Positions 9,817 to 21,701 of a stretch of 64,000 nucleotides of DNA are shown one piece after another. The notes beneath the pieces were generated by a model that was not told the origin of the DNA, searched no databases, and saw only the letters and a program-made list of their open reading frames with translations. Numbering within the stretch: position 1 is the first letter of the stretch; every line of letters begins with the position of its first letter. Source of the DNA: Heterohyrax brucei (taxonomy: Eukaryota; Chordata; Mammalia; Hyracoidea; Procaviidae); assembly GCA_028571685.1 (NCBI GenBank), contig CM053143.1, forward strand, positions 52,755,208 to 52,819,207, read 5' to 3'. Made by a program: the position numbers and the translations under genes.

Positions 9817-10195
9817 CTACCTGTCATCCTGAAAAACACCTTTCACTTCCATCCAGAATTTAATTACTTCAATTAAGAATTTCATCTCTAAGTAATTTTC
9901 AGTTACTACAGTAACTGGAAATTTCTCCAAAGATAAGGTTAAAATATCAGGAAAAATTTTTGAATACAAATTTGATGACAGATACAGATGGTTTTGTATG
10001 CTTGGAAATTCAAAATGTGACAAGCATACAAAATCTTCTGTATCTGTCATCAAATTTATATTTACAACATATAGCCTGACACCTGATTGACTTTTTTGTC
10101 CCTCACATTCTTCACTTTCAGTGGGAAAATTGAGATTCCACACATACCAACAGGCGTAGCTTATGGGACCAAATGGTCTAAATTTATCTACGGTT
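9817..10195 (-). CDS. Candidate exon or open frame of unknown function
   Basis: An uninterrupted minus-strand frame of about 125 codons outside recognised repeats. It includes KFRPFGPISYACWYVWNLNF, PTESEECEGQKSQ, KIFPDILTLSLEKFPVTVV and FLIEVIKFWMEVKGVFQDD. A further ~20 codons on its 5' side come from the neighbouring L1 insertion and are not part of it. On the minus strand GATGACAG is followed by GTAGAA, a fair splice-donor match at the frame's 3' end. The product is not recognised. The middle of the frame is made of a long inverted repeat (9961-10064), so chance openness cannot be excluded. Confidence 0.25.
9961..10064. repeat. Long hairpin: 44-nt inverted repeat, 16-nt loop
   Basis: The left arm (9961-10004) and the right arm (10021-10064) are reverse complements at 40 of 44 positions; two of the four mismatches would be G-U pairs in the minus or plus transcript. 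A central run of 21 bases in the arm is perfect. The loop is 10005-10020. There are no TA-flanked terminal repeats and no poly(A), so it does not look like a known MITE. Confidence 0.85.
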
Positions 10196-10465
10196 AAAAG
10201 TGAGGGTACATGTCTCATCCTCCCAGTCTCCTTTCCCCTCCTCTCCAACCACTCTACTTCTTCCAACCAGACGTTGGCAGGCTGATATCCTATAGATATA
10301 TAGACATGTATGGTACAGAGAGGAATAATGTGCTGTCACCGGACAGGGAGAGCAGTGGAAGCTACATATAGCTGGGCATGTAAATTTATATGGGAATGTA
10401 CATTTTCACTCAGTCATATCAAATAAAACAAAACAAAACAAAACAAAACAAAAAAAGTGAGGGTA
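10196..10465 (+). mobile_element. Twin-primed (5'-inverted) L1 3' end with 13-bp target duplication
   Basis: 10209-10303 is L1 3' UTR in antisense and about 10304-10452 is the next part of the same UTR in sense, ending in (AAAAC)n. The split falls at the GACATGTA tract present at both segment ends, so the two parts are contiguous in the L1 consensus. AAAAGTGAGGGTA occurs at 10196-10208 and 10453-10465, although its A's may merge with the tail. This is the classic signature of twin priming. Confidence 0.8.
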
Positions 10466-11040
10466 TTAAATTGAGGACCAATTTTTAATTGCAGCTGGGT
10501 GAATATAGCATTGAATATGCTTGTCTCTTGTTTTGGACACTATTTGCCTTTAAAAACTTATTTTCATCATTTAATGAAGAAGATCATAGACTCTGGCTCA
10601 ATTATCACTGTACATGACAATCTCTCTGATTGGATATTCTGTATTCTATGCACTTAAGATATTTTAGGGAGTTATTAGCAAGCTTGAAAGTGTATGCAAA
10701 AGCAACCAACAGGTAAAGTGGCTTAGCCAAGCCAGCCAAGTGCTGTCGAGTTGGATCCGGCTCAGGCTTAGAGACCACATTATATGTAATAATTAAAGTT
10801 TAATGTTAAAAAAACTACTTGTGAGGGCAAGGAGTTCAAATATCTGGAGGGTTTCAATTTAAAGTAAGTGTTAGACTTACAATTTGCAGGTCAAGCAAGA
10901 CAAAGGGAACTAAGCATAAAGGGAATGTATAGGGAAAAATACTCAAATTATAACTGGGATAGCACTGCCTACTGAAAGTAGGGTCCACCTTAATGGCATG
11001 GATGGGTCAAGCAATTGGGATTATGATTTCCTGATAATAG
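10466..11040. other. Mostly unique sequence
   Basis: No gene recognised. Contains micro-insertion copy 5 (10727-10764). Confidence 0.4.
10727..10764 (-). mobile_element. 38-bp SINE-tail micro-insertion (copy 5)
   Basis: Perfect 7-bp repeats GGCTTAG (10720-10726 and 10765-10771) flank 38 bp beginning CCAAGCCAGCCAAGTGCTGT, the antisense subfamily tail. Confidence 0.7.
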
Positions 11041-11638
11041 CACATATCAAAATGAGAAGAAATAGCTGCAGACACCCATTAATAATCAGAACCTGGAATA
11101 GAAGATGTGGGGGAATATAAGGAAATTATAACTCATCAAAAATGAAATGGAACATATACACATAGCATCCTAGGCATTAGTGACCTAAGTGGACTCGTGT
11201 TTACCATTTTGAATCATATAATCATATGGTCTACTCTGCCAGGAATGACAACTTGGAGAGAAACAGCATTGTATTTAGATTGAAAATGAATGTTTTAAGA
11301 TCTATCCTGAAGGGCAATGCTTTCAGTGATAGAATAATATCCATATACTCACAAGGAAGACCAGTTAATATGACTATTCAAACTTACATACCAACCACTA
11401 AGGCCAAAGACAAATAAACAGAAGATTTTTATCGACTTCTGGAAGTTGAAATTGATCTAACTTGCTAACAGGATGCACTGATAGTTGTTGGTGATTGAAA
11501 TACAATTGTTGGAAATAAGAAAAAGGATAGGTATGTAGAAAATACGGCTTTCCTGGCAGAAGCAATGCCAGAGATTATACGGTAGAGTTTTATAAGACCA
11601 ACAACTACCTCATCGCAAATATCTTTTTTCAGCAATAT
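11040..11638 (+). mobile_element. RTE LINE 5' part (endonuclease region)
   Basis: Sense RTE sequence with the endonuclease motifs, frames broken: NHMVYSARNDNLERNS, RSILKGNAFSDRIISIYSQG, RPVNMTIQTYIPTTKAKDK, then VVGD. These align with the antisense copies at 35.2 and 46.3 kb (HFESNDHVVYYAGNENLKRN). The right end joins an antisense L1 3' UTR at about 11640. Confidence 0.85.
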
Positions 11639-11639
11639 G

Positions 11640-12740
11640 AACTGTCTCATTCTCACAACAGTCTCCTTTCCCTTCCTCTCTACCCACTCTCCTTCTTTCA
11701 GCCAGAGGTCAGCAGGATGACATCCTATAGATGTATAGAACCATAAAGTGCATCCAATATATGGTCACACTGCATCACCAAGTCCAATCCATTCGTGTCT
11801 GAAGAGTGAATCTTCGTTATGACTTATGGGCAAGGGCAGCATCAGGGCCAGGGGCTGTGCTCCCAGGGGAACCCCGAAACCGCTGGACCATCAATTGAGG
11901 TCTTTTAGTGGGGATCTCAGGGTGCACCCCTTTTTGTTCTTGTGTTGCCAGTGAGACTCAACTTAGTGAGCTCCATCATGGCTATCACTGGTGGTGGCTG
12001 GGCACCATCTGGTTCTTCTGGTCCCAAGTTGAGGTAGTCACCCACTCATGTGGGTCTCTCTATCTTCTGGGTTGTCTTTCCCCCATGCCATTTTGGTCCT
12101 CGGTGAGCATCCATTCCTGCTGAGTTGGGACCATTTGCTCTGCCCTCAGATGGCAGCTTGGCAGCTTTTAAGACCCCAGACGCCACTGACCAATGTGGGG
12201 TGCAGAGAGCCGTCTTAGCAAAATGCTAGTTGTGCCAATTGGCCTCGATTTCACCTAAGAGCCTGGTCCCCTGCCCCCTGCCCCAGCTACTCTATCCTTG
12301 CAATATTGGGTTAAGATGGAAGGAGTACTCAAGTTATGCTGAAGTCCAATATTAAGATATTGTTCTTGTTTCTAATGTGTGCTATCACCGATTTCACCCA
12401 GCCAAATTTCTAGCAACTATCTAATCTAAACCTTTCCCCCCTCGCTCTCCCTCTCCTCCCTTGCAGCTGTCAAAGAGTCTTTTCTTCTATACACAAGTCT
12501 GTTTTTGAGATCTTATCGTAGAGGTCTCATACAGTATTTGTCCTTTTGTCACCGACTACTTTCACTCAACAATTTTTTTTGTATTTGATCATCTGAAGTT
12601 TGACTATGATATGGTTAAGTGTCATTATTTTGGCATTTGTCCTGCTAGATATTCTCTAAACTTCCTGGATCTGTGATTTGGTGTCTGTCATAAATTTTAG
12701 AAAGTTCTCAGCCATCATTACTTGTTGCTACCACTCTTAA
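11640..12740 (-). mobile_element. L1 3' UTR (antisense)
   Basis: Reverse complement of the L1 3' UTR seen in sense at 57.5-58.2 kb: AACCATAAAGTGCATCCAAT, the GGGGCTGTGCTCCCAGGGGA tract, CTTTTAGTGGGGATCTCAGG and others. The last ~200 bp (12560-12740), ending in AGTTCTCAGCCATCATTAC, looks like an L1 5'/ORF1-side fragment and may be a separate piece. Confidence 0.8.
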
Positions 12741-12934
12741 AAATGGAGCCCACCCAAAGTTTGGTTTGGATTTTGAAACTGAATGATTTCACACACACAT
12801 CAAGGGGGTAGAAAAAAAATTACTCATATAATGAACCTATAGGGAGATCACAGCTCCTGCTAAAACCTATCCTCAAGTTTTTAATATGTATATGAATGTG
12901 CGGGTAAATATGTCCATGCTTATGCTCATCAGGA

Positions 12935-13083
12935 AACCCAAATGGTGTAGTGATTAAGAACATTGGCTGCTAACCAAACAGCAGGCAGTTGGAATCTACC
13001 AGATAAAATATGGGGCAGTTCTACTCTGGCCTGTGGGGTATTTACAGAGTTGCAACTGACTTGACAGTAGTGTGTTTATGTTC
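12935..13083 (+). mobile_element. AfroSINE (sense)
   Basis: AAATGGTGTAGTGATTAAGA (A-box), CTGCTAACCAAACAGCAGGC, then GGGGCAGTTCTACTCTGGCC and a GCAACTGACTTGACAGTAGT 3' end. Confidence 0.8.
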
Positions 13084-13174
13084 ATCTACATGCAAATATA
13101 GGATAGTCATGTCAAAATATAATTATATCAGGAAAATTGAAATCATGTAAAATTTAAGATCTACAGAGGTAAGA

Positions 13175-13470
13175 TAATGGAGTCATTTGAGCCAAGGTTA
13201 GGTAGTCAGCCTGCATGTGTTCGAAAACTAGCTCCTTCATTTACTGGAGGTTGGCCTTTGACAAGTCACTTAATTTTCTGCTATAGTTTGATTTGTGAAA
13301 TGTAAATAAAAGTAAACTCTTGCTACATCAATAAGTTAATTGATATAAACCAGCCAAGTGCCATCGAGTCGGATCTGACTCATAGTGACCCTAGGGGCCA
13401 GGGTATAAAGCACTCACAATAATAAGTGGGATGGGATTATATGCTCAATAAATGTGATGTGTTATGCTAA
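13175..13470 (+). mobile_element. MIR (sense), split by a micro-insertion
   Basis: MIR core-like tract (GCCTTTGACAAGTCACTTAA) and, after the insertion at 13350-13403, the MIR end GCTCAATAAATGTGATG. An old mammalian SINE. Confidence 0.6.
13350..13403 (-). mobile_element. 54-bp SINE-tail micro-insertion (copy 6) in MIR
   Basis: 6-bp repeats TATAAA (13344-13349 and 13404-13409) flank 54 bp that open CCAGCCAAGTGCCATCGAGT and end CCCTAGGGGCCAGGG. The CCTAGGGGCCAG form differs from the CCTATAGGACAG of ordinary AfroSINEs in this window. It is shared with the longer copy at 52295, so it is a diagnostic of the subfamily. Confidence 0.7.
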
Positions 13471-13639
13471 AGTAGTAATCCTCAATGAGGATAACTTACT
13501 ATATGTCTGTATCTATGAGTGAACTTACTCCAAGTTGTCTCTTTGAATAATCAGCAGATCATACATCGATTTTATAAGGTTTCTAACAGTTCATTGGCCT
13601 GTATCAGAAGGTCCATCTCTTTACTTTTTATTAGGCTTC

Positions 13640-13755
13640 TCAAAATCCTCTAAGATAAATGGGGCAGATGTAACTTTTCTTATTTTATAAAGACTTCAGT
13701 TTCTTGCCAAAATCCCCCAAGCAATAAGTAGCTGGGCCAGAAATTCATTATGTGC
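13640..13755 (-). mobile_element. MIR fragment (antisense)
   Basis: TCTTATTTTATAAAGACTTC, then CCAAGCAATAAGTAGCTGGG: the degenerate antisense MIR pattern (ATTTTACAGATGAGGAAACTG... CACACAGCTAGTAAGTGG). Confidence 0.45.
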
Positions 13756-13759
13756 CTTC

Positions 13760-16590
13760 TGACTAAATATAGTGATTATTCTGTGCCCCTCAGTGTCTCA
13801 CAGCTGATTTCAATAAACTCCTAACCATATTCATTGTCTAATCTAATTAGGCTCTCATTTTCTTTGAGAAAACATAGTGGAAAAGAAAATTAAAATTTTT
13901 CCTTTTCACCTGTTAATATTAGACTCTCCATGCCAGGCTGAGGGCTAGTTATCTTTGTTTTTCTTGCTGAAGTATACCTGAAAGACCCCCATGTTCGTAA
14001 AAACAATAACTTATGACAAATGCAAGTGCAACCAATATTGTTTTTCAGAATACCTAGGAAAATCAGAGTGAAAGCTTTAGAGGAAACTGAATTATTAAAT
14101 GATTATTCCAATTTTCATTTTATTTTAAGTGTACATGTGCTATAAGGAATCAATAAAGATTCTGTAAGCATGTCATGAGAGTTAGTGCTTGGCTGTGATG
14201 TATCAAAAACTTCATCACAACTGTAGCTTATTTTCTAGGCCTATGTTAACATTCAACAGTTCGCAATATTCTACATTTTGTCCATTCTTGTAATTGACAC
14301 TTTGCTATATTTATTGTCACCAGTCTACAAGTTCATATCCGGCTCTCATGCCTATCCAACTTTGCAAAAAAAAGTCATTATTACATGAAATTGGGAATAG
14401 GTTATTAAATTACAGAATAAGGCATGATTTATTTATTTTTGTGAACTTGTTCTTAGCTAAGCTATATATCTTATACTTTTTATGGCGTTGTGTTTTTAAG
14501 AGCAGGACATTGTGCTACTGAATTTCAAATTATTAGCCAACTCTGGAAAGGTTATGTAATTTCTTGCTACCAGAAGAGTTTGTTCCTGATCAATGGGTAA
14601 CAGCAACACTGAACCAAGCTTGTAAGCCAAGAAAAAGCAAGACCCATATCTTTGTCTTAAGTCTGTCAAATTGGTCACACTTCTGTTCCACTTGAAAGGA
14701 GCTGACGAATTTGTAGTATACCTTCCAAACAATATCTTTTAGGTTTTCCAGTGACTAGGAGTACTTGCTGTCTTTAATATTCTTGGCTTCTCCAGATCAC
14801 CTAAACACAAGGCTGGGAAAAGAGGAAATCATAGTTTTAATGAGAAAAACGTTCAGCTGTGCTGCCAGCTCTTCTGAAGAGCACACATTCTACTTTTGAG
14901 CTGTATAACACACGTACATTTTGTTTCACAGTGCACAAATAGAGATTTTTTCATAGTGCTATAGATGGGCCAATTAAGCTGCTATTAAGGCTTACTGAGT
15001 TGAGGACCAAAGTTACTTGTTATTGTCCAAGTGTTTTCTAGTACTGTCAAAAACACTTTCTTAGGTTTACACTTAAGTTGAAATTTTTCAAGAGAAAATT
15101 AAAAGAAAAAAAATCTTGCTATAAGGTGTTGGCATCTCATTTTCTAATTAACTATTGAGAAAAATTGTTAACTTTCTAAAGAATGAACATGTCTTGTACA
15201 TTATAAAATAGAAATTTCAAGATACATTGCCAAGATTTGGGGGATCCTGGTAACTCAGGACTGCAAAAAGGAGAGGGAGAGTTGAGTGGAGAGGTGATAA
15301 AGAGTGCTAGAGCTATGAGTTGTCTATGTCCACCTCAACTCATGTAGGCCTTCTTTATAATATTTTGTCATTTGGAAAACTGGGACTTCACTGCTAATAT
15401 GTCAATTCATGTTTGAAGATCACTGTTGTTTTGCAGGTGGTATCTTACACAATAGTGTTTTTAAAAGAAACATCTTAGAGTGGACTGTGTCAGGAAGCAG
15501 CATAAAAATAAGTCTGATAACATAATTATAAACTTTTAGATCTTTTCATAAATAATAAAAACGAGGGAAATTGCAAAGCTGGTAATTCATAAAACGAACA
15601 GGTTATTTGAAATATTTTCAAGTATCTGAAAATACAAGGTCATTGAAATTTTTCTTCTGTAAGGAAGTCTGTGCACATCAATTACTTATTATTTTTAAGA
15701 GTTGAACAGATAATATAGACACTTAGGTAGTCAATAATTTCTAACTATGCCCTGGATAACTAGAAGATGATTAGCCACTAAACACCCAGAAAAAAACAGT
15801 AGATTTTCATTTGAAATTACTGAAACTTGGAGTACCATTGAATAACAATAAAGTGAACTGAAAAAACTCAAAATACATTTTAACTCATAGTTTCAAGGTC
15901 AGACAAGAAATGTTATTTGCAAACCAAAATACTGTATTTGAAAAGTACAGTTAGGATGTCTATGAAAACACAGTAGGAATAGTTTTTCTTTTTACCCCCC
16001 AAATTCCTTTTTACATATTTCAATCTTTAACCTTAAGTTTCATTTGACTGTGAGGCTTGCCAGATTTTCATCAAGGCCACAGCACATAAATACAAGGGAA
16101 ATATAAATTATTATCATTAATAATCCATCCTATTCTTCTCCTACTTCATTTAAACTAATGGACCATATGTTGTCATTTTCTTTCAACTGCATCCAAGAAG
16201 ATTTCAGAACAAAAGAGGAATGAAGGTTGTAAAATATCACATGACCACAACCTCACATTTATTTTCCAATTAAGACAACAGAAAGTAATGATAACCGTGA
16301 TATTTTTCTTCTGTCTCAATAAAAATGATTCTTTTTTGTTCTAAAATTTTTACTTTTTTCGTTGTGTTTTCAAACTTTACAATTCCAGTTAGTTTCTCAT
16401 ACAAAAACACATACTTTGTTATGTGACCTTTACTGCTGTCCCCACACTGTAACAGCACACTTCCCACCTGTACCCTGTAACTCCCATGTCCATTTGTTTG
16501 GATTGTTAAGATTTATTCTCAACAATGCAAACGCTTTTGAATATGTGGTTGCCAAGACACTGAAAAACTGACCAGGAGACCATCCAAGAG
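13760..16590. other. Unique AT-rich sequence
   Basis: No repeat, RNA gene or coding region recognised over 2.8 kb. Short open frames of 65-78 codons look random. Some stretches (e.g. 14160-14260) are of moderate complexity and could hold conserved non-coding elements, which sequence alone cannot show. Confidence 0.4.
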
Positions 16591-17045
16591 ACATGGGTTT
16601 ACACATCAAAAGGGAAACTTACAAACTGGGGAAGCAGTACTGCGTACAGTGGTGGTCAGCTGTACAGCCTGTTAACTGCTTGTCTTGTAGGGCCAGCTTG
16701 GTTTTTATGAATGCCCTCTACCCCGGGTCATACTGGCCATATTTCAGAGAGATGCATCATATGTTAGTCAGGGTTAGGTTGATTGTTCAATGGGGGTGGT
16801 GACAATGTGTTGTCACTCTGGTCTCCCACTAGAAATGTCAGCAATGCAAGGTGTGTCCCTGGCCTGGTGGGTATTGTAATAACCTGTTTTATATTGAATG
16901 ATCAGTAAAGAGACATCCACTAGTGCATGTGCCCATGAGCTATTTGGGTTTTTTTCAGGTCAAGTTTTCAATATCCTTGTCTTAATTACTTTAACCAGAA
17001 AGCAGGAATGGTTGTGGTCAAGGTTTCTTCTGATTCCGTACACCA
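16590..17045. other. Unclassified sequence next to the L1 3' end
   Basis: Higher G+C than its surroundings. A 69-codon plus-strand frame at 16593-16802 has no recognised domain. Could be an unrecognised LTR or old repeat, or the end of the neighbouring L1 3' UTR. Confidence 0.25.
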
Positions 17046-17049
17046 TTCA

Positions 17050-20000
17050 CCACCCTCCTGTTGCCTTCTGTCTTCTCATCTTCTCAGCTTCACTGTATGC
17101 TGGCTTTCCCTCACCTAAGCCAATTCCTGTCTATCATCTAGTCTATGAAAACACCTCCTTCTTCCTCCCCACATTTGTAACCATCAAAGATTACTTTCTC
17201 CTATGCTTAAACCTTTGCTTAAGTCCTTGTAATAGTGGTCTCATAAAATATTCGTCCTTTTGCAGTTGACTAATTTCACCCAGAATAATGTCTTCCCAAT
17301 GACTGCATGTTATCAGATGCTCCCTTAGATCATAATTGTTCTTTATTATTGCATAGTATTTAAAGTGTGACTATACCGTAGTTTGTTTACCCATTCATCT
17401 ATTTATAGGCACCTAGGTTGATGCCATCTTTTTGGTATTGTGGACAGTGCTGCAATAAACATTGGTGTGCATGCGTGTGTCTGTGTGAGAGTCTTAATTT
17501 CTCTGGGATATATTCCAAGAAATGGATTTTCTGAATCTTACGGTATTTTTAACTTTTTATGAAAGTGCCAAATCAATTTCCAAAATAGTAGTGCAATTTT
17601 TCATTCCCACTAGAAGTGCAGAAGAGTTTGTCTCTTCACAGCTTCTCCAACATTTATTATTTTTGTTTTAAGTAATGCCAGCCTTGTTGGAGTGACATGG
17701 TATCTCACTGCAGTTTTGATCAACAGCACTTGGCTTTGGTAACAGTTAATAATCATGAACATTTTTTCACTAATCTGTTAGCATTCTGGATATCTTCTTT
17801 GGTGAAGTATCTGTTTATATCATTTGCTCATTGTTAAATTCGGTTATTTGTCTTTTTCTTGTTGAGATTTTGCAGTACCTTGTAAGTTACGGAGATTAGA
17901 TACCTATCAGATTCATGGCAGCCAAAACCTCTTTCCAGTCTGTAGATAGTTTTTTTAAGTTTTTGGTGAAGTAGTTTAAGTATTTGGTTTTTAGGAGTTC
18001 CCAGTTTTCTATCTTTGATCCATTTTGAGTTAGTTTTTGTGCTTGATATGAGATATGGCTCTTGTTTCATTTTTTTGCAGATGGATATCCAGTTATGCCA
18101 ACAAAATTTGTTAAAGAGACTGTGTTTTTCCCAGTTTATAGACTTTGGACCTTTGTTAAATATCAATTGCCTATTGGTGGGTGATGTAACACCTGGATTC
18201 TCAATTACGTTCCATTGGTCTCCGTATTTCTTTTTGTACTAGTACCAAGTTGTTCCAACTATTGTGTCAGTGTAATAGGTTCTAAAGTCAGGTAGTATGA
18301 GTTCTCCCACTTTGTTCTTCAGTGATGCCTTAGTTATCCGTAGCTTCTTTGCTTTCTGTATCAAGTTGGTGATTTGTTTCTCCATCTCATTAAAAATGGC
18401 ATTGGAATTTGTACTGAGATTGCATTGTAGCTATAGCTCACATTGGGTAGAGCAGACATTTTCACTATGTGAAGTCTTCTTATCTATGATCAAGGTAGGT
18501 TTTTCCTCTGACTTAGGTCTTTTTTTTTTTTTTTTTTTTTTTCCCAGTGGAGTCCTGTAATTTTCATTGTATCAATCTCCTATGTCTCTGGTGAAATTTA
18601 TTATTATGGCATTTATTTTCTTGGAGGCAATTATAAATGATATTGATTTGGTGATTTCCTCTTGGTTGGTCTGTTTGTTGGTGTGAAGGAATTCAGCTGA
18701 CTTATGTATGTTTGTTTTATGTCCTGATACTCTGCTGAACTCTTCTATTAGTTTCAGTAGTTTTACTTGTTTATTTATGAATTTGTTAGAGTTTTCTGTG
18801 CATAAAATCCTTTCATCTGCAAATAGAGTTACTTTTACTTCTTCCTTATCAATCTGAATGTCCTTTATTTCTTCATCTGGCTTTCAGGATAATGTTGAAT
18901 AAAAGTGGCTACAACATGAATCCTTGTCTCTTTCCCATTTTAAGCGGGAATGCTTTAAGAATCTTTCCATTTAGGTTGATGTTGGTTGTTGGTTTTGCAT
19001 GATCCCTTTAAGCTGAGGAATTTTCACCTGCCCCTGTTTTTTAAGAGTTTTTAACATGAATGGGTAGTGGACTACACAAATTCCTCTTCTTTATCGGTTC
19101 ATAAAATCAAGTGTTTCCTGTCTTTTGTTTTATTTATGTGGTTGATTACATTGACTGTTTTTCTTATATTGAATAATTCCAGCATTCCTAGTATGGATCC
19201 TACTTAGTCACAGTGAATTTTCTTTCTTTCTTTTTTCTTTTTTTTTTTGGATATATTTTTGTATTCTATTGGACAGAATTGTTTTTTTTTTTTGGAGGGT
19301 TTTTGCATTTAAGTTCATATGAGATACTGTTCTATAATTTTTTTTTTTTGTTTGTGCTTTCTTTACCTGGTTTTGGTATACAGGTTATGCTGGAGTAGTC
19401 CATTCTTTCTATGCTCTGAAAAATCTAGTAATAGTGGTGTTAACTCTTTGCTAAAAGTTTGGTAGAATTCTCCAGTGAAGCCATCAAGGCCAGGGCTTTT
19501 TTTTAGTTGTTGGTTTTTTTTTTTTTTTTTAATTACAATTTCAATCACTTCTTTCATGATGGTTTTACTTAGTTGTTCAACCTCTGTCTGTCCTAATGTT
19601 GGTAGTTGATGCATTTCTAGAAATTTGTCCATTTCTTCTAGATTTTCAAATTATTAGAGTGTAATTTCTTTTAGTATTATGATTCTTCTAGTTTCAATTG
19701 AGTGTGTTGTAATACAAGCCATCTTATTTCTTATTCAAGTTATTTATTTCCTTTCCTGTATTTCTTTTGTCAGTTTGGACAATAGTTGTTCAATAGTGTG
19801 GATCTTTAAAAAAAAAAGAAAAAAAAAAAACAGCTTTGGGTCTTGTTAACTCTTTCAATCATTTTCTGTTCTTCAATTCATTTAGTTCTGCTCTAACTTT
19901 TACTATTTGCTTTATTCTGGTGCCTGAGGGGTTCTTTTGCTGGTCTCCTTCCTCATGTTTGAATTGTAGGGTTAATTCTTTGATTTGGAATCTTTCTTCA

Positions 20001-20925
20001 TTTGGATGTGTGCATTTATCGAGATTAATTGACCTCTGAGCACTACTTTTACTGTCTCTCGTAGGTTCCTATAGGAAGTGTTTTCATTCTAACTTGATTT
20101 TATGAGTTTCTTTATTCCATCCTTGATTTCTTCTATAGCCCAGTCATTTTCGAGCAAGCTGTTCAGTTTTCATGTGTTTGATATATATCTTTTTTAGGGG
20201 TAGGTTTTATTTGTGTCTACATTTTATAGCTTTATAATCTGAAAAGTTATTTTGTAATTTCAATACTTCAAATAATGTTAAGGAGTTCTTTATGGTCCAC
20301 TATGTGGTCAGTTCTGAAGAGTGTCCCATGTGCATTGGAAAAGAAAGTACACTTGGCCACTGTTGGTTAGAGTGTTCCGTATATGTCTCTGAGGTAAAGT
20401 TGGTTGATTGTGGCATTTAGATCTTCCATGTTTTCATTAAGCTTTTTTCTAGATGTTCTGTCCTTCACTGAGAGTGGTGTGCTGAAATCCCGTACTATTA
20501 TTGTGGAGCTATTTTTCTTTTCAATACAGCTAATGTTTGTTTTATGTATTTTGGAGCCCTCTTTTGGGGCACATATATATTTAATATGGTTACACACAAA
20601 GACTTATCTTCTGACAATCTGGTGTTGTTTCCTACTTGCTACAGAGTTACAAGTGGATCCTTCAGACAATTTCTACTACTTGGAAAGATCCACTGCTTGG
20701 TTCACCATGACAGCTACATCTGTTTCCTGGAGGACCAGGTCTGTGGAATCCTATGTACTTCCATCTACGTTGCTTAGTCTAATTTCTCAGTTTTCCCTTT
20801 GATGTTCAGGGCTCCTAGGATGCCATATGTACTGTAGTCATTTGTTTTTTCAGTGGGTCTTTGTTTTTAGAAGGGTCATGGGAATTGTCTGGCTACTCTG
20901 CTATCTTGGCTCCACCTCTCAGCTT
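17050..20925 (-). mobile_element. L1 element A (antisense), internally deleted
   Basis: Read on the minus strand, the 5' end at about 20925 carries the L1-type start GGTGGAGCCAAGATAGCAGA and about 320 bp of 5' UTR. It then passes directly (about 20600) into the middle of the ORF2 endonuclease, NHIKYICAPKEGSKIH (20597-20367). The linker/RT tract KSPGLDGFTGEFYQTFSKEL (19632-19363), the RT core with FADE in place of FADD (about 18811-18824), and the C-terminal RLERGFGCHESDRYLISVTY tract (18166-17834) follow, then 3' UTR sequence near 17230-17050. ORF1 and the N-terminal endonuclease are missing. Poly(T) runs (18520-18542, 19517-19532) and stops show decay. A micro-SINE-like CAACAGCACTTGGCTT at 17731 has no clear target duplication. 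Confidence 0.8.
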
Positions 20926-21243
20926 TTTTAGAGTATAGTTCTTCATAGTATTTTGTTATAATTTTTTAAATTTCAGTTAGGTCTACTGTAATGTTGTCTA
21001 TTTTTCTGACTTGGGGTATTTTTCTTTTGTTGGTCTGGAAAATGATTTATTGATTTTGTTGATCTTTTCAAAGAACCAGATTTTGGTTTGGAGAACTCAA
21101 TATTTTTCCTGTTCTCTAATTCTTTTAACTCTTTATCCCCACTGTTTTTGAGTGAAGTGTTGTTCAGTTTCCATGTATTTGTTTTTTTTCTTTTTATAGC
21201 TTTTTCTGTTACTGAATTTTACTTTTATGGTCTGAAAAGACGC

Positions 21244-21701
21244 TGTCTTAGTCACCTGGTACTGCTCTAACAGAAAGTACTATGAGTGAAAGGCTTCACA
21301 AGGAGAAACTTCATCATCACAGTCTGATAAGCCACAAATCCATTTACAAATTGTAAGTCCATTCAGCAAGAGAATTTATCACAATCTGTTAGGCTAAGTC
21401 CAAATCCAGTGACAGCATCTTGGCACAGGAAACTCAAGTCCAAAAGATGTGCTCTGCTCTTGGTTGTGCTGCTGTCTTGGTGGCTTGAGGTTCCCAGCTT
21501 TTCCTGTTCACTTATCTGCATTATATCCCACAAGCTTGTATCTTGAGTCCTGCCTCACTAACACAATTGCAGACCATTCTCTATCATCAGTATCACAGAG
21601 GCAAGATTTACAGCACATGGGAGGAACAGTATCATATTGGGACTCCTAGCCAAGTCAAATCAACATATACACTTTGGGGGGACACATTTCAATCCGTAAC
21701 A
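21244..21701 (-). mobile_element. Solo LTR 1 (MaLR-like), in L1 B
   Basis: 458 bp starting TGTCTTAGTCACCTGGTACT and ending ATTTCAATCCGTAACA (TG...CA). 5-bp target duplication GACGC (21239-21243) / GATGC (21702-21706), one CpG-type change. On the minus strand it starts TGTTACGGATTGAAATGTGTC and ends near GGTGACTAAGACA, the form of ERVL-MaLR LTRs. No internal retroviral sequence is present. Confidence 0.8.

Noticed and set aside
15019..15032. CCAAGTGTTTTC, similar to the micro-insertion tail
   Set aside because: Match is short, lacks the following GTCGAG tract and has no flanking direct repeat.
16898..17269. 123-codon plus-strand open frame
   Set aside because: Antisense of an L1 3' UTR with T-rich composition; not a gene.
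17726..17745. SINE-tail-like CAACAGCACTTGGCTT in L1 A
   Set aside because: Probably another micro-insertion, but only TTTG could be a flanking repeat, so it was not counted.
20404..20802. 132-codon plus-strand open frame
   Set aside because: Antisense of L1 endonuclease and 5' UTR; no domain on this strand.
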